Assembly (NCBI RefSeq): GCF_011388195.1
Contig: NZ_CP049990.1
Location: 3,100,001 to 3,164,000 of the forward strand
DNA length: 64,000 nt
From: Pusillimonas sp. DMV24BSW_D
Lineage (GTDB): Bacteria > Pseudomonadota > Gammaproteobacteria > Burkholderiales > Burkholderiaceae_B
Direction: 5' to 3'
Every line of letters starts with the position of its first letter. Within the stretch, counting starts at the first letter, position 1. The translations under genes were made by a program, and so were the position numbers. The notes below the pieces were generated by a model. It worked only from the letters and a program-made list of their open reading frames with translations, was not told the origin of the DNA and made no database searches. Shown piece by piece: positions 41,497 through 49,473 of this stretch.

Positions 41497-42303
41497 ATGA
41501 CGCCTGATCAAATTAAAACCGCCGCTGCCGCATTGCGCCAGGCTGCCGAAACCGGCCAAGCCATTGGCGCCTTGCGCAACGACTACCCGGAACTCACCAT
41601 TGAATCGGCTTACGCCATTCAGCAAATCAATACCGAACACCGGCTTAAACAAGGGCGGCGCCGCATTGGCTGCAAAATCGGCCTCACCTCACCCGCCGTT
41701 CAAAAGCAACTGGGGGTCGACCAACCCGACTTCGGCATGCTGTTCGACGATATGGGTTACGGCGACGGCGAACCGATTCCTTTTTCAGCATTGATGCAGC
41801 CCAAAGTCGAAGCAGAAATTGCTTTCGTGCTGAAGAAAGATCTCGACATGCCCAACCCGACACAAGTTGATGTCATGCAAGCCATCGATTACGCCTTGCC
41901 CGCCATTGAAATTGTAGGCAGCCGCATTGCCAATTGGGACATTCGCATTACCGACACTATTGCCGACAATGCTTCTTCGTCAACTTACGTACTGGGCACC
42001 ACTCCACGCCAACTGAGCGAATTCGACGTGCGTCTGTGCGGCATGGCCATGATGAAAAACGGCGAACCGGTATCAGTCGGCGCCGGCGCCGCCTGCCTGG
42101 GCAATCCAATTAATGCGGTTGTATGGCTCGCCCGAACGCTTTCCCGGCTGGGCACGCCGCTGCAGGCAGGCGAACTTGTTTTATCCGGCGCGCTAGGCCC
42201 CATGGCCCCAGTCAATCCGGGCGAAATTTTTGAAGCCAGAATTAATGGCCTGGGTAATGTCCGGGCAGTTTTTGAGCCAGACACTACGAAGGAAGACAAA
42301 TGA
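41497..42303 (+). CDS. dmpE: 2-hydroxypenta-2,4-dienoate (2-oxopent-4-enoate) hydratase
   Basis: A 268-residue member of the FAH-related hydratase/decarboxylase family (DmpE, XylJ, MhpD). It adds water to 2-hydroxypentadienoate to give 4-hydroxy-2-oxovalerate. The metal-site E-x-E is in K-V-E-A-E-I-A-F, and A-D-N-A-S-S-S near residue 160 is shared by the family. The gene follows the dioxygenase by 42 bases (AAAGGA ribosome-binding site) and overlaps the decarboxylase start by ATGA. DmpE and DmpH form a complex in the known systems, which the coupling fits. It is assigned as hydratase because the next gene matches the decarboxylase better, but the two paralogues could be swapped. Confidence 0.85.
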   Translation: MTPDQIKTAAAALRQAAETGQAIGALRNDYPELTIESAYAIQQINTEHRLKQGRRRIGCKIGLTSPAVQKQLGVDQPDFGMLFDDMGYGDGEPIPFSALMQPKVEAEIAFVLKKDLDMPNPTQVDVMQAIDYALPAIEIVGSRIANWDIRITDTIADNASSSTYVLGTTPRQLSEFDVRLCGMAMMKNGEPVSVGAGAACLGNPINAVVWLARTLSRLGTPLQAGELVLSGALGPMAPVNPGEIFEARINGLGNVRAVFEPDTTKEDK

Positions 42304-43067
42304 AGTCCATAGCTGAATACGCAGAACTTCTAGACGAAGCCGCGCGACTGGGCAACGAAGTGCCCCAGTTCGACACCGAAAACAAGCTCTCGCTGGAAGA
42401 CGCCTACGCCATCCAGAAAGCCTCGATCGACCGTCGCCTTAGCCGAGGCCAGCGTCGTGTGGGTGTAAAAATGGGCTTCACCAGCCGCGCGAAAATGATC
42501 CAAATGGGCCTTTCCGATGTTATTTGGGGCCGTTTAACCGACGCCATGCAAGTAGAGGAAGGCGGCAGCATTGAATTGAAGGGCTATGTACACCCACGCG
42601 CGGAGCCTGAACTGGCCTTTTTGCTTAAGCGCCCCCTGGCAGGCGACGTCACCGGGCCGGAAGCCATGGCGGCAGTCGAGGCGATTGCACCGGCCATTGA
42701 AATTATTGACTCGCGCTACAAAGATTTCAAATTCACGTTACCCGAAGTGATTGCCGACAACGCCTCCTCCAGCAGTTTTGTCATCGGTGCCTGGCACGAC
42801 CCCAGAACTGATTTCAGCAACCTGGGTCTAACCTTAAGTATGAATGGCAAAACCGTTCAAGTAGGTTCAACCGCCGCGCTGCTGGGCAACCCGTTAAGGT
42901 CGCTGGTCGCCGCTGCGCGGGTTTCGGCGCAAGCGGGAGAACCGCTGCAAGCCGGCTGGATCGTTATGGCGGGCGGCGCAACACCGGCAGAATGGATCAA
43001 GCCGGGGCAATACGTTTCGGTTCAAATGGAAGGATTAGGTGAGTGCGGGTTCCACGCCAAAGACTAA
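42300..43067 (+). CDS. dmpH: 4-oxalocrotonate (2-oxo-3-hexenedioate) decarboxylase
   Basis: A 255-residue paralogue of the preceding hydratase (DmpH/XylI type). It decarboxylates 2-oxohex-3-enedioate, the keto form of 2-hydroxymuconate, to 2-hydroxypentadienoate. The metal ligands are in R-A-E-P-E-L-A-F, and K-M-G-F-T-S-R and A-D-N-A-S-S-S are conserved. Its start overlaps the hydratase stop. No 4-oxalocrotonate tautomerase or 2-hydroxymuconic semialdehyde dehydrogenase gene lies in the operon; the substrate would come directly from the intradiol dioxygenase. Confidence 0.87.
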   Translation: MKSIAEYAELLDEAARLGNEVPQFDTENKLSLEDAYAIQKASIDRRLSRGQRRVGVKMGFTSRAKMIQMGLSDVIWGRLTDAMQVEEGGSIELKGYVHPRAEPELAFLLKRPLAGDVTGPEAMAAVEAIAPAIEIIDSRYKDFKFTLPEVIADNASSSSFVIGAWHDPRTDFSNLGLTLSMNGKTVQVGSTAALLGNPLRSLVAAARVSAQAGEPLQAGWIVMAGGATPAEWIKPGQYVSVQMEGLGECGFHAKD

Positions 43068-43145
43068 TGCACCCCACCCTTGCCGGAGCGACACAACGCC
43101 GCACCGGCCCTTGACTCGTTTTTATGACTCCTGCAGGAGCACACA

Positions 43146-44105
43146 ATGACACAGAAAGTAAAAGCCGCCATTATTGGTTCAGGCAATATCGGCACCGACC
43201 TCATGATCAAAGTCATGCGCAACAGCAAAACCCTTGAAATGGGTGCCATGGTAGGGATCGACCCCAAATCCGACGGCCTGGCCCGCGCTGAGCGCATGGG
43301 TGTAGCCACGACCGCAGAAGGCATCGACGGCCTGGTGAAAATGGATGTTTTCAAGGAAATCGATGTGGTGTTCGACGCCACATCGGCTGGCGCCCACGCA
43401 CATCATAACGAGGTACTGCAAAAACACGGTGTGCAGGTTATCGACCTAACCCCGGCCGCCATTGGCCCGTTCGTTATTCCTGCGTTGAACCTGGAAGCGG
43501 AGAACGCCACCAACATGAACATGGTCACGTGCGGTGGCCAGGCCACCATTCCCATTGTGGGAGCCGTGTCGCAAGTGGCCAAAGTGCACTATGCGGAAAT
43601 CGTCGCCTCGATTTCCAGCAAATCGGCCGGGCCGGGTACCCGTGCCAACATCGATGAGTTTACCGAAACCACGCGCGACGCCATCGAAAAACTGGGCGGT
43701 GCCGAACGGGGCAAGGCCATTATTATTCTGAACCCGGCCGAACCGCCGCTGATTATGCGCGACACCGTGTTCGTCCTGTCGGAGCCCGCCGACCAGAAAA
43801 AAGTGGAAGAAAGCATCGAAAGAATGGTAGCCAAGGTGCAGTCGTACGTACCGGGCTATCGCCTGAAGCAGAAAGTGCAGTTCGACGTCATCGATGAATC
43901 GGCCCCCATGAACGTACCGGGCATCGGCCCACGCCACGGTCTGAAAATTGCCGTCTACCTGGAAGTGGAAGGGGCGGCACATTATCTGCCCGCCTATGCC
44001 GGCAACCTCGATATCATGACTTCCGCCGCGCTGGCTTGCGGCGACATGATGGCGCGCCGTCGCCTTGAGGCAGGCATGTCAAGAACACAAAAGGAAGTGG
44101 TGTAA
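43146..44105 (+). CDS. dmpF: Acetaldehyde dehydrogenase (acylating)
   Basis: A 319-residue enzyme (DmpF/MhpF/XylQ family) that converts acetaldehyde, NAD+ and CoA to acetyl-CoA. The NAD site [10 protein letters not shown] is at about 9-18 and the catalytic Cys129 lies in M-V-T-C-G-G-Q-A. Length is normal for the family. It forms a channelling complex with the aldolase encoded immediately downstream; the two genes share one base (TAATG). GCAGGAG precedes the ATG. Confidence 0.96.
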   Translation: MTQKVKAAIIGSGNIGTDLMIKVMRNSKTLEMGAMVGIDPKSDGLARAERMGVATTAEGIDGLVKMDVFKEIDVVFDATSAGAHAHHNEVLQKHGVQVIDLTPAAIGPFVIPALNLEAENATNMNMVTCGGQATIPIVGAVSQVAKVHYAEIVASISSKSAGPGTRANIDEFTETTRDAIEKLGGAERGKAIIILNPAEPPLIMRDTVFVLSEPADQKKVEESIERMVAKVQSYVPGYRLKQKVQFDVIDESAPMNVPGIGPRHGLKIAVYLEVEGAAHYLPAYAGNLDIMTSAALACGDMMARRRLEAGMSRTQKEVV

Positions 44106-45142
44106 TGGATACGCAAAAGAAACTCTATATCTCCGACGTAACCCTGCGTGACGGCAGCCATGCGATTCGGCATCAATACAGTGTCGATAACGTTCGCGCC
44201 ATTGCCAAGGCACTTGATGAAGCCGGGGTGTACAGCATTGAAGTGGCGCACGGCGACGGCCTGGAAGGCTCCAGCTTCAACTACGGCTTTGGGGCACACA
44301 GCGATGTGGAATGGATTACGGCGGCCGCCGAATCGGTTACCAACACCAAAATTGCCACCCTGCTGCTGCCGGGTATCGGCACCATGCACGACCTGCGCCG
44401 CGCCTACGATGCAGGCGCACGCGTAGTCCGTGTTGCCACACATTGCACGGAAGCCGATGTGTCCCGTCAACATATCGACTATGCCAATGAACTGGGTATG
44501 GACGCAGTGGGCTTCCTGATGATGAGCCACATGATTCAACCGGCCCGGTTGGCCGAGCAAGCCAAGCTTATGGAAAGCTACGGCGCCAGTTGCATTTATG
44601 TGGTCGACTCAGGCGGTGCGCTCACCATGAACGACGTGCGCGACCGTTTCCGTGCGCTGAAAGACGTTCTAAAGCCCGAAACCGAAACCGGTATTCACGC
44701 CCACCACAACCTTAGCCTGGGTGTGGCGAATTCCATCGTAGCGGTGGAAGAAGGTTGTGATCGCATCGACGCCAGCCTGGCGGGTATGGGTGCCGGTGCG
44801 GGCAATGCGCCGTTGGAGGTCTTCATTGCCGCAGCCGAACGGCTGGGCTGGAATCACGGTTGCGACCTTTACAAGCTTATGGACGCGGCCGACGACCTGG
44901 TGCGGCCGCTGCAAGACCGCCCGGTTCGGGTCGACCGCGAAACGCTTGCGCTCGGGTACGCCGGGGTTTATTCCAGCTTCCTGCGCCATGCGGAAGCAGC
45001 TGCCGCCAAATACAACCTGAAAACGGTGGATATCCTGGTTGAACTGGGCCGACGCAAAATGGTGGGCGGCCAGGAAGACATGATTGTCGACGTAGCACTT
45101 GACCTACTTGCAAGCCAGGAACAAATGAGCAACAATCAATAA
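44105..45142 (+). CDS. dmpG: 4-hydroxy-2-oxovalerate aldolase
   Basis: A 345-residue class II aldolase of the HMGL-like TIM-barrel family (DmpG/MhpE/XylK). It splits 4-hydroxy-2-oxovalerate to pyruvate and acetaldehyde, the latter passed to DmpF. The active-site segment T-L-R-D-G-S-H holds Arg15, metal ligand Asp16 and catalytic His19; the other metal ligands are His198 and His200 in I-H-A-H-H-N. These match DmpG with a two-residue offset. It is the last enzyme of the operon, and a terminator-like hairpin follows. Confidence 0.96.
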   Translation: MDTQKKLYISDVTLRDGSHAIRHQYSVDNVRAIAKALDEAGVYSIEVAHGDGLEGSSFNYGFGAHSDVEWITAAAESVTNTKIATLLLPGIGTMHDLRRAYDAGARVVRVATHCTEADVSRQHIDYANELGMDAVGFLMMSHMIQPARLAEQAKLMESYGASCIYVVDSGGALTMNDVRDRFRALKDVLKPETETGIHAHHNLSLGVANSIVAVEEGCDRIDASLAGMGAGAGNAPLEVFIAAAERLGWNHGCDLYKLMDAADDLVRPLQDRPVRVDRETLALGYAGVYSSFLRHAEAAAAKYNLKTVDILVELGRRKMVGGQEDMIVDVALDLLASQEQMSNNQ

Positions 45143-45170
45143 CCGTAACATTCAGCACACTTAATCTGAC

Positions 45171-45214
45171 AGGGTTCTGAACAGTTATTGCCTGCTTGGA
45201 ACCCTTTTTGCTTT
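45171..45214 (+). terminator. Probable terminator after the ring-cleavage operon
   Basis: AGGGTTC (45171-45177) and GAACCCT (45199-45205) pair around a 21-base loop and are followed by TTTTTGCTTT. The stem is only seven bases and the loop is long, so it may be partial and allow some read-through into the binding-protein gene. Confidence 0.6.
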
Positions 45215-45271
45215 AGGTGGGCATGCCTTAACGGTATTAGACTCATAACCAAAATTCTCAGGAGACGACTA

Positions 45272-46444
45272 ATGAGAAAATTCGCCAAAATTGCGCTTGC
45301 AGCGGCGTGCTTTGCTTCTGCTGCCGTTGCTCACGCGGCCGAACCGTTCAAAATCGGGTTCATTATCCCCATGACGGGGCCTTTTGCCTCCACCGGTAAA
45401 CAAGCTGTTGCCGGCGCCAAGCTTTACATGCAACAACATGGTGACGAAGTGGCAGGGCGCAAAATCGAACTCATCATTAAAGACGACGGCGGCGTTCAAC
45501 CTGAAACAACGAAGCGTATCGCTCAAGAACTGGTTGTTCAGGACAAGGTAAATGTGCTGGCCGGCTTTGGCCTCACACCGCTGGCATTTGCCGCTGCACC
45601 CATTGCCACCCAGGCTAAAGTTCCCATGGTGGTCACGGCAGCCGGCACCTCATCAATTGTTCAGAAGTCGCCCTACATCGTGCGTACCTCCATGACACTG
45701 CCGCAAACAACTGCGCCTATCGCAGCCTGGGCACGTGACAACAAAGACGTCAAAATCGATACCGCTGTTACGCTGGTAGCCGACTACGGCCCAGGTCACG
45801 ACGCTGAAAAAGTCTTCGTGAAAACCTTTACGGAAAAAGGCGGGAAAGTGCTGGAAAGCATCCGCAGCCCCATGGCAAACCCCGACTTTTCGGCGTTCCT
45901 TCAGCGCGTTCGCGACTTGAAACCCGATGCACTTTTCGTGTTCGTTCCCTCGGGCCAAGGTACCGCTGTATTGAAGCAGTTCAAGGAACGTAATCTTGCT
46001 GCAGAAGGTATCAATCTGATCGGTACCGGCGACATGGTGGAAGACGACTTGATGCCTTCCATGGGCGACGAAGTGCTGGGTATTATCACTTCCCACCATT
46101 ACTCTGCCGCTCACGATTCCGAAACAAACAAGGAATTTGTAAAAGCGTTCGCCGAGGCCAACGACGGGATGCGCGCCAGCTTCATGGGTGTAGGGGCCTA
46201 CGACGGCATGCACCTCATTTACGAAGCGTTGAAGAAAGCCGGTCCAGATGCAACGGGCGACGAACTTCTGGCCGCTATGAAAGGAATGGAATGGGAAAGC
46301 CCTCGTGGCCCGATCCGTATCGATCCTGAAACACGCGACATCGTTCAGAACATCTACATTCGTGAAGCCAAGAAACTGGATAACGGAGAACGTTATAACG
46401 TTGAATTCGACGTCGTGGAAATGTTCAAAGACCCAGGCGTTTAA
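45272..46444 (+). CDS. Periplasmic ABC substrate-binding protein, LivK-like
   Basis: A 390-residue type I periplasmic-binding protein; the start at 45272 follows AGGAGA and gives a signal peptide ending A-V-A-H-A-A. The mature protein begins E-P-F-K-I-G-F-I-I-P-M-T-G-P-F, typical of branched-chain amino-acid or aromatic-acid receptors (Peripla_BP_6). No permease or ATPase genes (LivHMGF) are adjacent. Its place behind the ring-cleavage operon suggests that it captures an aromatic acid for that pathway using transporter subunits encoded elsewhere. A strong terminator follows. Confidence 0.9.
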   Translation: MRKFAKIALAAACFASAAVAHAAEPFKIGFIIPMTGPFASTGKQAVAGAKLYMQQHGDEVAGRKIELIIKDDGGVQPETTKRIAQELVVQDKVNVLAGFGLTPLAFAAAPIATQAKVPMVVTAAGTSSIVQKSPYIVRTSMTLPQTTAPIAAWARDNKDVKIDTAVTLVADYGPGHDAEKVFVKTFTEKGGKVLESIRSPMANPDFSAFLQRVRDLKPDALFVFVPSGQGTAVLKQFKERNLAAEGINLIGTGDMVEDDLMPSMGDEVLGIITSHHYSAAHDSETNKEFVKAFAEANDGMRASFMGVGAYDGMHLIYEALKKAGPDATGDELLAAMKGMEWESPRGPIRIDPETRDIVQNIYIREAKKLDNGERYNVEFDVVEMFKDPGV

Positions 46445-46506
46445 GCAATATATCAACAGTTGGATAAAAAAAACCAACGCACTCAAATTGTTGTAAAACG
46501 CTCTCT

Positions 46507-46540
46507 AAGCCCCTTCTGAACTGAAGGGGCTTTTCTTTTA
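46507..46540 (+). terminator. Rho-independent terminator after the binding-protein gene
   Basis: AAGCCCCTTC (46507-46516), loop TGAACT, GAAGGGGCTT (46523-46532), followed by TTCTTTT. A ten-base perfect stem with a T-rich tail. Confidence 0.92.
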
Positions 46541-46578
46541 GGCCTTCATAAAATTATAAATTTTATATTTTCAATACT

Positions 46579-46595
46579 GTGAGCGCGCAGCTCAC
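46579..46595. promoter_or_regulatory. Inverted repeat upstream of the dual-sensor GGDEF gene
   Basis: GTGAGC (46579-46584) and GCTCAC (46590-46595) are exact inverted repeats around GCGCA, lying 75-91 bases before the GGDEF start and next to an AT-rich stretch. The half-site resembles LacI-type operators, though no LacI-family gene is in the window. Confidence 0.35.
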
Positions 46596-46669
46596 GCAAA
46601 TTCATTAAAATCAGCATCACCATTACAGCTTCAGCATGCGTTTTCACCCAATTCACCGGACTTCACTCT

Positions 46670-48193
46670 ATGCAACTGGGCAATCTCTCAGACAGCCAAC
46701 CAGAAACATGGGGCACCAGCCTGCCCGAGTTCTTCGAAATCATGCCGAACTCTTTATGGCTTGAAGACTATAGCCAGCTCTACGAGCTGTTTGAAAATTG
46801 GCGTTCGCAAGGTATCACCGATTTACGCGACTATTTGGCAGAAGATGCAACGCGTGTTGCCCAATGTTCTGCGTGCATCAAGGTATTACATGTCAATCGC
46901 AAAACGCTCGATATGTTTAATGCCGCCTCGTTCGACGAGCTTTCCTCTCGGCTGAGTGAGGTATTGCGTGATGACATGCTGGAGGCACACATTGAAGAGC
47001 TGGAGCAGCTCTGGGCGGGCAGCGATCGCTTCGAGAGCAAAAGTGTCAATTACACATTAAACGGCGAAAGGCTCGATGTTCTGATCCGTGCCGTTATTTT
47101 GCCGGATCATAAAAAGCGCTGGGATCGTGTGCTGGTGTCACTCGACAACATTACAGAGCTTGAAAATGCCCACCGACGTGTGTTGGCAAGCGAACAATAT
47201 GCACGGGGCATTTTCGAATATGCCCCCGTTTCACTGTGGGTTGAGGATTTTCATCGCATCAAGATCTTGCTGGAAGAGGTGCGTGAACGCGGAATTACCG
47301 ACTTTAGAACGTTTACCGACGTTCACCCCGACTTCGTCGAGCAATGCATGTCGGAAATCAAAGTGCTGGATGTCAATCAATACACCATTGACATGTTTAA
47401 AGCCAAAAACAAACAAGACCTGCTCACCCGGCTGCCCGAAGTGTTCCGCGACGACATGCGGGACCATTTTCGCGAACAACTTATCGACCTGTGGGACGGT
47501 AAGCTGTTCATGCAGCGGGAGGTGCTGAATTACGGGCTGGACGGCAACCCGCTTAATATCCATCTGCAGTTTTCAGTGTTCAACGGCCATGAAAAGCATT
47601 GGGATTTGGTGCTTCTGGCCCTGACTGACATTACCGCACGCAAGAAAGCCGAAGCCTATCTGGAGTATCTGGGCAAACACGATGTGCTGACAAAACTAAA
47701 GAACCGTTCATTCTATGTTGATGAAATCAGCCGCCTGGATCGCAAAGGCCCGTTCCCTGTCACGGTTATCATTATCGATATTAATAACCTGAAAACCATT
47801 AACGACACCCTGGGCCACGCAGCCGGCGACGACCTGCTTCGGCGCGCAGGCGAAATTCTGGGCCAATTGAACAGCAAAGGGGTCACCACCATGCGCATAG
47901 GGGGCGACGAGTTCGCGGTTTTCATGCCCGGCGCAACCGATGAAGCCCGTACAAACCTGCTGGCCAACCTGAAAAAACTCACCGACCTGAACAACCAGTT
48001 CTACAACGGCCCGTTCCTTCAGCTAGCCGCAGGCTGGTCGATTTGCGAAGAAGGCGAACGCCTGGAAGATGCGCTTCGAGAAGCGGATCATTTAATGTAC
48101 GAAGAAAAACGGAAGTTCTATGCTATGCAATCTTCCGATGACGATGCATCCAGGCAGAGTACGCTGATAAACAGCCCAGAACGGCAGTCGTGA
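46670..48193 (+). CDS. Diguanylate cyclase with two tandem homologous PAS-like sensor domains
   Basis: A 507-residue soluble protein. Residues about 25-170 and 185-325 are internal repeats of each other: both have S-L-W-x-E-D, then R-x-x-G-I-T-D, a C-x-x-x-I-K-V-L-x-V-N segment and a R-D-D-M element. They look like PAS-type domains. A GGDEF domain follows (about 340-485) with an intact G-G-D-E-F. The I-site R-x-x-D is absent at the expected place, so product inhibition may be lost. No membrane segment is seen. The 3' end overlaps the convergent MFS gene by 71 bases. Confidence 0.88.
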   Translation: MQLGNLSDSQPETWGTSLPEFFEIMPNSLWLEDYSQLYELFENWRSQGITDLRDYLAEDATRVAQCSACIKVLHVNRKTLDMFNAASFDELSSRLSEVLRDDMLEAHIEELEQLWAGSDRFESKSVNYTLNGERLDVLIRAVILPDHKKRWDRVLVSLDNITELENAHRRVLASEQYARGIFEYAPVSLWVEDFHRIKILLEEVRERGITDFRTFTDVHPDFVEQCMSEIKVLDVNQYTIDMFKAKNKQDLLTRLPEVFRDDMRDHFREQLIDLWDGKLFMQREVLNYGLDGNPLNIHLQFSVFNGHEKHWDLVLLALTDITARKKAEAYLEYLGKHDVLTKLKNRSFYVDEISRLDRKGPFPVTVIIIDINNLKTINDTLGHAAGDDLLRRAGEILGQLNSKGVTTMRIGGDEFAVFMPGATDEARTNLLANLKKLTDLNNQFYNGPFLQLAAGWSICEEGERLEDALREADHLMYEEKRKFYAMQSSDDDASRQSTLINSPERQS

Positions 48194-49337
48194 TAAAACA
48201 AAACGTATAAATAGCGGTGCTCAGACCTACATGATCGGCCAATATTCCCACACCAATAATGGGCACCGTCGCACCGGTATAAGCCGACAGGAAAAAAGTG
48301 GACATATTGGCCGCCCGACGGTGCTCATCGGCATGCAGACCGGCGATCATTGAAGCATAGAGAAAGCCGAACCCCTGACCGATGCCGAAACAAATCATGG
48401 CGACAATAAGAACCACGACGCTATGGGTGTACATCCCGACAGCAAGAAACACGACACTTAGACCAAACGCACTCATGCCGAACGTCAAACCTTTAAAAGG
48501 AGGTAGTTGTGTTTGCGTGATTTGAACCAACGTAGACGCAATGGCCATGAAAATAAACGCCACGCCCACCACAATCGGCCCCTGCCACGGCAAATTCAGC
48601 TCAGGCAAGACCGAAGGCACAAGCGATGCAAACAGGCAGCCGACACCAAAAGTAAAGAACCCACCGGCACAGCCCAAGAGGAATGGCGGCCGATTACCTA
48701 CAACCGGCAGCGCCATTTTGGGCACAATGGACAAAGGTGCCCGAGCACCGGCCGGCCCCTGCAACTGATGTCGAGAAGCAATAATTAACAGTAAAGTCAG
48801 TACGGCGAAGACCAAAATAAATACATAGGGCAATACCAGTGGGTAGACATTCCATTGGGCAATGACCCCGCCAATCACCGGCCCCGCTCCAAAGCTAACC
48901 GTAATGGCACTGGAAGTAACGACAGCCGCTTTGCGGCGGTCTTGCTGCGGATGCGCTTCACCCATCGCCAGGGCAGCCGCTGTAGCAAGGATTCCATTGC
49001 CAAAGCCAATAATGGCGCGGGCTAGAATTAAGGTTCCCACCCCTTGCGCCACCATGGACAGCCCCAGCCCCAACATCAGCATTAATACCGACGCCACAAT
49101 GACTTTAAAGCGCCCGAAAGTATCCGACACCCGTCCAAAACAAAGCAGGGTGGCGAAAACGGCCACCATATAGGACGTAAAAATGTAACTTAAGGAGCTG
49201 GGCGGAATTTGCCAGGCTCGTTCGTATATAGGGTACAGCGGTGTCGGCAAAGAACTGGTTGCAAAACATAAGCAAACCAGTACGGTAACCCCAACAAAGC
49301 CCCCCCAGCGTTTTAACAACTCCATCCCAACAGTCAT
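48123..49337 (-). CDS. MFS transporter (DHA1-like)
   Basis: A 404-residue, 12-helix major facilitator. The N-terminus has F-A-T-S-S-L-P-T-P-L-Y-P-I-Y, loop 2-3 carries the G-R-V-S-D-T-F-G-R motif, and helix 5 has F-G-A-G-P-V-I-G-G. This is the pattern of proton-driven efflux or uptake carriers of unknown substrate. The start could also be Met 49325. Its last 71 bases overlap the GGDEF gene on the other strand. A 16-bp inverted repeat lies 34 bases upstream of the start, likely an operator for a regulator outside the window. Confidence 0.86.
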   Translation of the reverse strand: MTVGMELLKRWGGFVGVTVLVCLCFATSSLPTPLYPIYERAWQIPPSSLSYIFTSYMVAVFATLLCFGRVSDTFGRFKVIVASVLMLMLGLGLSMVAQGVGTLILARAIIGFGNGILATAAALAMGEAHPQQDRRKAAVVTSSAITVSFGAGPVIGGVIAQWNVYPLVLPYVFILVFAVLTLLLIIASRHQLQGPAGARAPLSIVPKMALPVVGNRPPFLLGCAGGFFTFGVGCLFASLVPSVLPELNLPWQGPIVVGVAFIFMAIASTLVQITQTQLPPFKGLTFGMSAFGLSVVFLAVGMYTHSVVVLIVAMICFGIGQGFGFLYASMIAGLHADEHRRAANMSTFFLSAYTGATVPIIGVGILADHVGLSTAIYTFCFITTAVLGCLSAYSAWMHRHRKIA

Positions 49338-49370
49338 ATAACATTCCGCAACAATCGTTGCACCGATTAT

Positions 49371-49386
49371 AGTAAGTCCACTTACT
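49371..49386. promoter_or_regulatory. 16-bp inverted repeat operator candidate between MFS and aldehyde dehydrogenase genes
   Basis: AGTAAGTCCACTTACT is a perfect 7-2-7 dyad in the 136-base divergent intergenic region. Its size and AT-rich arms resemble TetR- or MarR-type operators. No such regulator is encoded nearby. Confidence 0.5.
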
Positions 49387-49473
49387 TTTCCCTAGCGCCA
49401 AAAAGGCTCATAATGGAAAATTAAGACGCACTCGTGTTTATTCCGAATTTTGTAACAAACCTGGAGTCAAGCT

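Noticed and set aside
41497-43067. Hydratase and decarboxylase genes considered a simple tandem duplication
   Set aside because: The two are the known DmpE/DmpH pair, which differ in function and form a complex; similarity is ancient.
43446-44560. Two minus-strand frames of 178 and 188 codons opposite dmpF and dmpG
   Set aside because: Both are shadows of enzymes with intact catalytic residues.
45653-46486. Long open frame (277 codons) on the minus strand opposite the LivK-like gene
   Set aside because: It is antisense to a clear binding protein with a signal peptide and ribosome-binding site; it shows no family features and arises from codon bias.
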